Positions 57,006-64,000 of a DNA stretch of 64,000 nt are shown here, piece after piece. Origin of the DNA: UMGS1601 sp900553335. Its GTDB lineage: Bacteria; Bacillota; Clostridia; Oscillospirales; Ruminococcaceae. The notes under the pieces are model-generated. The model made no database searches. It was not told where the DNA came from and worked only from the letters and a program-made list of their open reading frames with translations. Each line of letters opens with the position of its first letter. Position 1 is the first letter of the stretch. The DNA lies in contig CALEUW010000030.1 of the NCBI GenBank assembly GCA_937920725.1, forward strand, positions 99,766-163,765. The letters run 5' to 3'. Position numbers and translations under genes: made by a program.

Positions 57006-58958
57006 ATGAAATTAACTAAAAAATTAATTAGCGTTGTGGCTGCTGTATCTCTCGCAGTAACAAGCCTTACAGCACTTGGAGCTAGTGCGGATGATACTGC
57101 GCTGATTACGAACGGCGGACCGTATACCGGAAACGCTACTTACATCGGTACTTATTTTAAGCATGAGTATTTCGGAAACAGCGCTTTCGAGATTTCGTAT
57201 AAGTATACAAAGTTGGCTGATAACACAACAATCACGGATGATGATGGCACAACAAGACCCATCGACTACACAGACACCTTTGAATTCTTGGTATTCGACG
57301 AAGAATGGTACGGCTGGCAAAAGACAACGGTAGGACAGGCTAATCCGGATGTAGGTCAGGTTTATACTCAAACTGTTCCAATCTCAACAATTGAAGAAGC
57401 TCTTGAAATAGGTACCGTTCAGGGAATTAACCTTCAGACCGGCGGCATTAACGATGCACAGGTAGAAATCATTTCTCTTGAATATGTGGGTGAAGATGTT
57501 GCATCACAAGAAATTACTATTACAGGAGAATGGACAAAGGGGATTGGCGGAACAATGACCGTCGATGGTGACATCGAGGGCGACGGAGTTTATATTATAA
57601 CGAACGGACATTACATTCAGGTTTCACACTTCTCGGTAAGCGAATTTGAAAACCCAAGAGTAGATGTAACCGTTGAGTATGATACCGCCCCTAACGCTTA
57701 TATTCGGGCAGAACTTCAAGACACGAACGGAAAACCTATTGTTTCAAGCTACCCTTATGTTTCGAATGAGGGAGAAGTTACTTACACAACAGAAATACCG
57801 AATGATCTTACAGCGTTTTTAGCTTGCTTTGATAATTGTACAGTTACAAAAATCCATATTTATGATTACACAGCAGGAAATGTTTATAAGTCCGTATCAA
57901 ATAAGACTGCTGCAGAAGTAGCTGATGATATGGGCATGGCTTGGAACTTAGGCAACTCTTTCGATGCTGTTGACAGCCACGGCAACGTAAGCGAAACGAT
58001 CTGGGGCAATGCTATCACAACAAAGGAACTCTTTATTGCAGTAAAGAACGCAGGTTTCGATACGGTTCGTATTCCTGTTTCTTATCTGAATATGATCAAT
58101 GCTGACAATACTGTAAACGAGGATTATCTTAAGAGGCTTCAAGTAGTTATCAATGACGCTTACAATATGGGTATGTATGTTGTAATTGATATGCATCACG
58201 ACGGCGGATATGGTGTTACGGGCAAGTGGCTTGACATAACTAAGACAGGTGCTGAATTTGAAGCTATTAAAAACAAGTTTGCAGCTGTATGGTCAAGCAT
58301 AGCTACATACTTTGCTTATTACGACCAGAAGCTTGTGTTCGAAGGCTTTAACGAGCTTATGAACGAAAGTTATAGTGCTGCTCCAACACAGGTACAGTAT
58401 GATAACATAAACGCTTTAAATCAGGCGTTTGTTAATGCTGTTCGCGATGCAGGCGGAAACAATGCAGATCGTGTTCTTATCGTAGCAGGTTATAATACAA
58501 ATATCGATTATACAATAGAAGGATTTGCAAAGCCTATTGATTCATCTGTAAACAGATTGATGCTTTCAGTTCATTGCTATGATCCGTATGACTTTACACT
58601 TAATGAAAGAGGTACAAGTTTATGGAGAAACGAAACTGAAGGATCATACTTGAAGGACATGATTGACAGAATATGCTATTTTGCAGCCGATATGGATATG
58701 CCTGTATTTATCGGTGGATACGGTGCTATTGACAAGAACAATCCGGCAGCAAGAGGCGAATACTGCTATTACTTTAACAAATATGCTAAGACTAATAATG
58801 CTAATGTTAAGGTTGTATTAGCATACTGGGATAACGGAGTTGTCGGAACTAACGGTCATGCATTATTTGACAGAAAAACCAATACCGTAACTCAAACAGG
58901 AGATCTACTCATTTGGTATATCAAGTCAGGATATAATTTAGATTCTATGCCATCTTGA
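57006..58958 (+). CDS. Secreted GH5 protein with Gly in place of the catalytic nucleophile
   Basis: 650 residues. The signal peptide covers about 1-28 (..TALGASA). Two beta-sandwich modules (about 30-165 and 168-295) come before a C-terminal GH5 barrel (about 310-640). The barrel keeps WNLGNSFDA, DTVRIPVSY, DMHHDGG, acid/base Glu450 (FEGFNELM), SVHCYDP and YWDNG. The nucleophile motif reads FIGGYGAI: Gly571 (GGA, 58716-58718) stands where GH5 enzymes have Glu, as in IIIGEYGAV of the 49-kb paralogue. Retaining hydrolysis should be abolished. It may be a binding protein or a natural glycosynthase-like variant. Ribosome-binding site GAAGGAGGAAAAAT. Confidence 0.9.
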   Translation: MKLTKKLISVVAAVSLAVTSLTALGASADDTALITNGGPYTGNATYIGTYFKHEYFGNSAFEISYKYTKLADNTTITDDDGTTRPIDYTDTFEFLVFDEEWYGWQKTTVGQANPDVGQVYTQTVPISTIEEALEIGTVQGINLQTGGINDAQVEIISLEYVGEDVASQEITITGEWTKGIGGTMTVDGDIEGDGVYIITNGHYIQVSHFSVSEFENPRVDVTVEYDTAPNAYIRAELQDTNGKPIVSSYPYVSNEGEVTYTTEIPNDLTAFLACFDNCTVTKIHIYDYTAGNVYKSVSNKTAAEVADDMGMAWNLGNSFDAVDSHGNVSETIWGNAITTKELFIAVKNAGFDTVRIPVSYLNMINADNTVNEDYLKRLQVVINDAYNMGMYVVIDMHHDGGYGVTGKWLDITKTGAEFEAIKNKFAAVWSSIATYFAYYDQKLVFEGFNELMNESYSAAPTQVQYDNINALNQAFVNAVRDAGGNNADRVLIVAGYNTNIDYTIEGFAKPIDSSVNRLMLSVHCYDPYDFTLNERGTSLWRNETEGSYLKDMIDRICYFAADMDMPVFIGGYGAIDKNNPAARGEYCYYFNKYAKTNNANVKVVLAYWDNGVVGTNGHALFDRKTNTVTQTGDLLIWYIKSGYNLDSMPS

Positions 58959-58988
58959 TATATTGTAAAAATGAATAGCTCTGAAATA

Positions 58989-59027
58989 AACAAGCCTACC
59001 CCTTATCGTTGCGTTAAGGGGTAGGTT
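58989..59027 (+). terminator. Terminator of the GH5 gene
   Basis: AAGCCTACCCCTTA / TTAAGGGGTAGG stem followed by TTTTTG. Confidence 0.85.
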
Positions 59028-59063
59028 TTTGTATTTTTTATTGTTATACCAAAAGTGCTAATT

Positions 59064-59128
59064 TGTCGAAAAATGTTGAAAAGTTTATTATTATTTGTGT
59101 TGAAAATGGTGCGAAAATAGTTTAAAAT
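59064..59128 (+). promoter_or_regulatory. Promoter with tandem 0A-like boxes, ATPase gene
   Basis: TGTCGAA (59064-59070) and TGTTGAA (59074-59080). TTGAAA (59100-59105), 17 bp, TAAAAT (59123-59128). The box-to--35 distance is 36 bp, as at 56828. Confidence 0.7.
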
Positions 59129-59237
59129 AAATATGTAATTGTAAAATTGTAAATGCGGGTATAGTCTAATCTAAATTGATAAAATAAATTTAGAGACTGT
59201 TTTTAATGTGAAAGTTATTGATATGGAGGTTATTGGT

Positions 59238-61082
59238 ATGCAAACATCAACTGATTCTCTTGTGTACAAACCATTTGATGACGAAGAGTTTAAGCATATG
59301 CCCTCTGCTGATGGTTTGACAACGTCAATTTTGCCGTATTATTTACTAGGAGATGTGAGTGCAAAAATTGAGTGGTCAAAACGACCAGACAAGGCTCGTA
59401 ATACGTTTGTGCATTTAAACGCTTACAAACATTTTATCGATGAAGAACAACTGTTGTTGTTAGGCAGAACAGGTTCTGGAAAATCTGCAATAATGTGTTG
59501 CTTGAAAGACGATATAGAAAATCAAAGAATTAGTCAATATTCTGATGTTTTACAAATAGATGAAGCGAAATTTTGTGAAAAATTAGCGGAATTATGCTAC
59601 GACATAGACATTGATCGATTTGATGCGACTAATAAAATCACTGAGGCTATTGTAATGACAATAAATACAAGAGTTATGCTGTATTGCTTTGATCAGTTCA
59701 AATGTGAACGCGGCGAATTAAAAAGTATAATAAAATATTTATTGTCTCTAGGTCTTATACAAACAAATGATAACAGCTTTCTAAAAAATCTTGACAATCT
59801 TACTTCTGATCAACTTCAAAAATCATTTAAAGATATTGGTAACAATTCTTTGAACAAAGTTTTAAGTACTACAAAGATTTTATTAACGGTTCGCAAAATG
59901 TTTAAAAATAATGAAGATACTGTCATTGAGGAAAATGGAGATTATTTGAATGCACTTAATGAGTTAGGAGCTTTTTTGTCTGAAAGAAATAAAAAAATAC
60001 TAGTTTTACTAGATTCTTTTGATGAGTATAAGATTAACGATAAAGCATTTGTTGTGGCTGTTAAATCTTTGATAAATGCTTGCTTTAATATCTATAGTAT
60101 TTCTAGTAGTAATAGAGTGTATTTTAAAATGGCTATAGCCTCTGAAGTCTATACACGTGTTCTTACTCATTTACCAGCACAAAGGCATACAAACACAGTC
60201 GCTATCATTTGGTCTTATAAGGAACTTATGATATGTATGGCACTAAGATTTGTTTCGTGGTATCATGATTTAGAAGGGAAACATAGCGATAAACACTATT
60301 TGTTTAGTTTTTTAAACGACTACAGCATTTCAGATTTAAAGAATTCTAAAGCATATAAAACAACTGAAGATATTTTCTATCATATTTTGCCTAGAATTTG
60401 TAAGACGAATTCTAGCTACACATATTTGACTCTCGCATTTATTTCTAGACATACCATGAAAAAACCGCGTGAGATTTTACAGATTTTCAATGCTATTTTA
60501 GATATCATCATATGTGAAAACGACAGCCAATATTTCCTTAATGATAATAGTGATATTAAAATAAAAGATGTTGTTCATTCATTACAAAACGATTTTATAT
60601 CACAAAATTTAAGTTTATATAGAAATTTTATTCCCAATATAGATAAATACGTGGATAAGTTATTATATGGTAGAAATTTCATTTTCTTTTTTTCAGATGA
60701 AGATTTTAATAATAAACTCAAGGAAGTCAATGCCTTAATACAATCAGAAAGAAGTGAGAATGAATACTTAAGTTATTTTGATAAATCTGATGTACTTAAT
60801 GTTATTTTTGAAACTGGATTACTTGGACAAGTCTCAAAAGTTAATATTGTTAATACCAAAAACAAATTCAAACAATTTGGAACTGACAAATCAATAAAAA
60901 TAATTAATGCTTTGTTTGAGTATCAATTTAAAGGGAATTTACAAAAAAGTAGAGATAAACAGTATGTTATTCACCCTATGTGTTATGAACATTTTAGTTG
61001 TCTAGTTGGTATGCGTTCAATGGTAAATACTGACAGTTATGATAAGACAGAGTTGCTGTCTTCTATATTATCTGAAGAATGA
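59238..61082 (+). CDS. P-loop ATPase, Sll1717-like
   Basis: 614 residues from the ATG at 59238 behind ATGGAGGTTATTGGT. Walker A is LLLLGRTGSGKSAIM (about 74-88). Walker B is ILVLLDSFDEYKI (about 253-265). The region around Walker A has the layout of P-loop ATPases of the Sll1717 family (KHFIDEEQLLLLGRTGSGKS). The C-terminal half is a large alpha-helical region with a winged-helix-like end and no recognisable effector. The AT-rich codon use matches the nucleoside hydrolase cassette rather than the flanking metabolic genes. Family members often sit in defence islands. Function is not established. Confidence 0.7.
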   Translation: MQTSTDSLVYKPFDDEEFKHMPSADGLTTSILPYYLLGDVSAKIEWSKRPDKARNTFVHLNAYKHFIDEEQLLLLGRTGSGKSAIMCCLKDDIENQRISQYSDVLQIDEAKFCEKLAELCYDIDIDRFDATNKITEAIVMTINTRVMLYCFDQFKCERGELKSIIKYLLSLGLIQTNDNSFLKNLDNLTSDQLQKSFKDIGNNSLNKVLSTTKILLTVRKMFKNNEDTVIEENGDYLNALNELGAFLSERNKKILVLLDSFDEYKINDKAFVVAVKSLINACFNIYSISSSNRVYFKMAIASEVYTRVLTHLPAQRHTNTVAIIWSYKELMICMALRFVSWYHDLEGKHSDKHYLFSFLNDYSISDLKNSKAYKTTEDIFYHILPRICKTNSSYTYLTLAFISRHTMKKPREILQIFNAILDIIICENDSQYFLNDNSDIKIKDVVHSLQNDFISQNLSLYRNFIPNIDKYVDKLLYGRNFIFFFSDEDFNNKLKEVNALIQSERSENEYLSYFDKSDVLNVIFETGLLGQVSKVNIVNTKNKFKQFGTDKSIKIINALFEYQFKGNLQKSRDKQYVIHPMCYEHFSCLVGMRSMVNTDSYDKTELLSSILSEE

Positions 61083-61179
61083 TATATCTGATACAATAGA
61101 CATAATGAAATGTGTCTGCAACAACGTCTGCAATGCAAAAACTTTTCTGAACGGACAAACATATTTTGTATAAGAGAAC

Positions 61180-61211
61180 AGCCCTAAAACATTGGTTTTA
61201 GGGCTTTGTTA
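61180..61211 (+). terminator. Terminator downstream of the ATPase gene
   Basis: AGCCCTAAAAC / GTTTTAGGGCT followed by TTGTT. Confidence 0.75.
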
Positions 61212-61257
61212 ATTTTATAAATAACAGTCATAAGTGTGTAAAATGTGCATTTTTGAA

Positions 61258-61530
61258 CACTCCGACCAGACACATAGTGTACTACATTATTATAAGGAGT
61301 GTAAATAAATGCAGAAGTTGATTTATTTAAGAAACAGTCGTGATTACACGGAGCAGGGTAATATTAACGAAAATAAATACTTTACTAATATCAACAGCTT
61401 GTTGGACCAAGGCTGGCAGGTTGCTCATATTACACATGATGCGGTTGAGATTGATGATAATCAGAACCCATCATGAAAAGAAACCTTTGCTGCTTTTGTT
61501 TTACTTGAAAGATCTGAAGAAGACAGATAG
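61258..61530. repeat. Segmental direct repeat, right copy
   Basis: It begins with the last 11 nt of tRNA-Pro (CACTCCGACCA) although no tRNA precedes, then the same 40-nt spacer and a diverged copy of the small gene. Confidence 0.92.
61309..61530 (+). pseudogene. Second copy of the small gene, broken by a nonsense mutation
   Basis: MQKLIYLRNSRDYTEQGNIN and so on, colinear with the gene at 53116. A TGA (61474-61476) stands where the intact copy has CGA (Arg). After it the frame continues KETFAAFVLLERSEEDR, so a single C-to-T change inactivated it. The start and ribosome-binding site are intact. Confidence 0.85.
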
Positions 61531-61834
61531 TTTTCTGCTCCTTAAATGTCGAAAATATTTTTACAGTAAGTATATAACATCAATGACGTTTCCCGCTGCA
61601 AAATCCGGCGGGTTTTGTTTGATTTTTCAGAGATAGAATGTGATCTTCTGCTGAAAAACGAATGGTCATCGAATTACAAGGCGATGTCCCGTATAAAATT
61701 CCGCTTTTGGCAGTTTTGCTAGGGCGGATTTTTTGGTGTTTTTACATAAAAAAACTATAATTGATTGAAAATTAAGTATTCCAATCCACTAATTATCCCA
61801 TATTTTGGGTTTTGATTATATTTTTTTTAAGCTA
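61531..61834 (+). terminator. Intergenic with two terminator-like hairpins
   Basis: CCCGC..GCGGG followed by TTTTG (about 61592-61618) and AATTCCGC..GGCGGATTTTTT (about 61695-61735). No gene seen. Confidence 0.45.
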
Positions 61835-61863
61835 TTGACAATGCTTGAAAAATTGAGTATAAT
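61835..61863 (+). promoter_or_regulatory. Promoter of the modular surface protein
   Basis: TTGACA (61835-61840), 17 bp, TATAAT (61858-61863). A 215-nt untranslated leader follows, with a GGAGGGGAGAG stretch (about 61956) that fronts no usable ORF. Confidence 0.9.
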
Positions 61864-62084
61864 AAACAATATACTTATTAAATGGAGCATACTTTTTGTT
61901 ATGTTTTAAGTATTAAACAAAATTTTTTAGGGAATTTACCGCCCGATTAATGTAAGGAGGGGAGAGCCTGACTTTGTTGTTATTCGTTTTTTGCTGCGCA
62001 AAGTAACACGGGCGCTTTGTGTGGTATTAAGTCAAGTCCTGTAACAATGATATGTAATAAATGCACTAAGGAGGATTTTAAAAC

Positions 62085-64000
62085 ATGAAGTTCAAAAGAC
62101 TTATAAGCGGCGTTTTAGCGGTAACAGTTGCTATTTCATCAATGGCATTGTCTGCTTTTTCGGCGCTTGCGGCTGATACCGATAATATTGAACTTAAGTT
62201 CACACAGGGCAATTGCACCAGTGACAGCGGTAAGATGAAGTACGCCGTAGACGGTTCATGGGCTCCTCAAAAGGTTATGGAAGCTGATTCGCTTGCATAC
62301 CTCAAGAGCGGAAACGCTGAAATTAAAACTATCACCGGAACAGTAACTGTAACCGGAACAGTAGCAGAACCATTCTATATGTACATTAACTATGCGGACA
62401 CATTAGGATACGCATACTGGGGCGAGGGAAACAGCGCTAACAAAAAGACAAGTGAGGTATCTCCGCTCATCAGCGAAGCAGGTACCTATGAAATGACATT
62501 GACACTTGACGAAGTTGCAAATCCTACAGCTGTAAATTACATTGGATTTGACGGAAGTGCAAACTCGTTTAGAAACAATCCTGATGTAGTTGTTCATGCT
62601 GATTCTATTGTACTCAACAAGACAGCTGCTGTTGAATCACCGGTTTACACATGGACAGGTGAATGGGAAAGATCTAAGGGCTTGAACGACGCCGGTACAG
62701 CTGACGGAATCACTGTTGAAAGCATAGGCGGCGGCTGGCAGATGGCTGTTAAGGACATTGATATGTCCGGCATGACAAAGCCTACGCTTATGGCTACATG
62801 TACAGAAAACAAGATTCAGGTTTGGAACGGTCAGGGCACTAGCGGAACTAGGATTTCGGCCGGTGCAGAGTCCGGAACAAAGTTAGATCTTACAGAGTAT
62901 AAGGATTCTACAGTTCTTACACTCAGTCTTACAAATTCAGGTAAGATCACAAGCGTTACAATTTATGACGCTGCAAATGAGGTTGAGATTGACTACACAG
63001 CTCTTGATGAAGCAATCAAAGCAGGTGAAGCAGTTGCAACAGTTAAGTATACAGAAGATTCTGTTAAGGTTTTGACAGATGCTATCGCAGCAGCTAAGGC
63101 AGTCAAGACTGATCTTGCTGCAACACAGGATGATGTTGATGCAGCAGCAAAGGCTATTACAGATGCTATTGATGCTCTCGTTGAGGCTGAGAAACCCGAC
63201 GTCATTCTTCCTGATAACGGAAGCTGGAATATGTCATCTGTTACAAACAATACACAGTTAAAGCTCATGAACTATCCTTCAAACAAGAAGATCTCACTTC
63301 TTGACGGAGCTAATGACTTCTATGTAACATTTGAGGCAACAGGTATAACAACACCTTGTGCAGCTTATGTTGCTATCAGCACAACAAATGGAACAAACCT
63401 CAATGTTTGGGATCCAAGTGATGTTAGCGCAAACACATCAGGAGTAACTAACTCATTAGTAGAAATCACTAAGGATGGTACATATACAGTAGCAGTTCAT
63501 AGTGAAACACCGCTTACAGCTGCAACAGATTATAACTTCGTTGCAGTATGCTTTACAACGGGATTAGGATCAAAAACATCATACAAAGTGCCAAATGCTA
63601 CACTTACAAAGGTTACTTTAACTGATCCTAACGCACCTATCGAGCCTGCAGAGATTCTTCCTGACAGCGGAGAATGGACAAGAAGAAGCATTACAAATTC
63701 AGCTAAGCTTGAATTCTCACCATACAGCTCAGCAGGAGTTCCTATTTCAGCTCTTTCGGGCAAGAATGAATTCTACGCAACATTCACAGTAACAGGTGTT
63801 CCTGAGGGTGGAGTTCGTGCATATATGCCGACAGTATTCATCAGCGGACCTTCTCACTGGAATGCTGACGATGTAGTACCGTTTATCAACATACCTAAGG
63901 ACGGAACATACACAGTTAAGTTCAGCGGTGAAGCAATTCCTGACACTGCTAAGCTTCAGTATCTTGGAATTAACTGCAAGGGGCTTACAAATACTTCTGA
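62085..64000 (+). CDS. Secreted modular protein with a FIVAR-like domain (C-terminus outside the window)
   Basis: The ATG at 62085 follows AAGGAGGATTTTAAAAC. The frame is open to the right edge, 638 codons. The signal peptide covers about 1-30 (..FSALAA). A beta-rich module occupies about 35-180 and a second about 188-300. A helical FIVAR-like segment (about 303-370: LDEAIKAGEAV, LTDAIAAAKAV, AAAKAITDAIDAL) follows. Then a beta-rich module of about 135 residues starting ILPDNGSW and a second copy starting ILPDSGEW form a tandem repeat. Such proteins sit on the cell wall. A substrate-binding or adhesion role is an inference. Confidence 0.8.
   Translation, partial: MKFKRLISGVLAVTVAISSMALSAFSALAADTDNIELKFTQGNCTSDSGKMKYAVDGSWAPQKVMEADSLAYLKSGNAEIKTITGTVTVTGTVAEPFYMYINYADTLGYAYWGEGNSANKKTSEVSPLISEAGTYEMTLTLDEVANPTAVNYIGFDGSANSFRNNPDVVVHADSIVLNKTAAVESPVYTWTGEWERSKGLNDAGTADGITVESIGGGWQMAVKDIDMSGMTKPTLMATCTENKIQVWNGQGTSGTRISAGAESGTKLDLTEYKDSTVLTLSLTNSGKITSVTIYDAANEVEIDYTALDEAIKAGEAVATVKYTEDSVKVLTDAIAAAKAVKTDLAATQDDVDAAAKAITDAIDALVEAEKPDVILPDNGSWNMSSVTNNTQLKLMNYPSNKKISLLDGANDFYVTFEATGITTPCAAYVAISTTNGTNLNVWDPSDVSANTSGVTNSLVEITKDGTYTVAVHSETPLTAATDYNFVAVCFTTGLGSKTSYKVPNATLTKVTLTDPNAPIEPAEILPDSGEWTRRSITNSAKLEFSPYSSAGVPISALSGKNEFYATFTVTGVPEGGVRAYMPTVFISGPSHWNADDVVPFINIPKDGTYTVKFSGEAIPDTAKLQYLGINCKGLTNTS

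Noticed and set aside
61870..62084. Cyclic-di-GMP riboswitch in the leader of the modular surface protein
   Set aside because: The conserved cores of c-di-GMP-I and -II aptamers could not be found in the 215-nt leader.

Overview
The window looks like a chromosomal segment of a low-GC, spore-forming, fibre-degrading gut Firmicute, most likely Ruminococcus or a close Oscillospiraceae relative. The grounds are the codon and base usage, two GH5 cellulase-type proteins, a GH43 enzyme, a surface protein with a FIVAR-like domain, a tRNA-Cys T-box, a (A)NDKNNFELAAA tmRNA tag and candidate Spo0A boxes. The assignment is an inference; no rRNA or marker gene settles it.

Layout. 1-4.3 kb: truncated MATE transporter, unknown membrane protein, and a CsoR/CopA copper-efflux operon behind a textbook CsoR operator. 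CopA carries a C-terminal CopZ-like domain with its own internal ribosome-binding site. 4.3-9.9 kb: an orphan AgrC-like histidine kinase with a G11 tract, a regulatory leader, and a heterodimeric ABC exporter. 10-15 kb: a Cys-rich protein, MazF, and the Cys T-box-cysE-cysS operon followed by a degenerate membrane cyclophilin. 15-21.3 kb: gltB-gltD. 21.3-22.9 kb: an Lsa-type ABC-F gene behind a leader peptide and hairpin.

23-37 kb is accessory DNA: a complete type I-C CRISPR-Cas locus (cas3-5-8c-7-4-1-2, 10 repeats, 9 spacers) whose array abuts a 5'-truncated, frameshifted phage MuF/polyvalent gene, then a Nudix fragment and a further relic. 37-40 kb: a three-gene cassette (nucleoside hydrolase, two-TM beta-rich protein, DUF2806-like protein) between short repeats matching the 3' end of the tmRNA gene. 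It resembles an uncharacterised defence cassette. Then ssrA, smpB and a FEN-type exonuclease. 42.3-43.7 kb holds the debris of a second CRISPR-Cas locus (one full repeat with a palindromic stem, partial repeats, a Cas3 HD fragment).

43.8-53 kb: GH43 enzyme, feo iron operon (feoA1 lies between 41-bp inverted repeats), secreted GH5 cellulase with a C-terminal anchor, AraC regulator. 53.0-61.5 kb is bounded by two copies of a segment holding the tRNA-Pro 3' end plus a small gene. Inside are a MATE transporter with a hairpin leader, phage relics, a GH5 protein whose catalytic nucleophile is Gly, and an Sll1717-like P-loop ATPase. The window ends inside a secreted modular protein.

Across the accessory parts, promoters in front of four separate units share tandem TGTCGAA boxes with a 10-bp period, at a fixed distance from the -35 (75 bp in two, 36 bp in two). 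This suggests common control, most simply by Spo0A.
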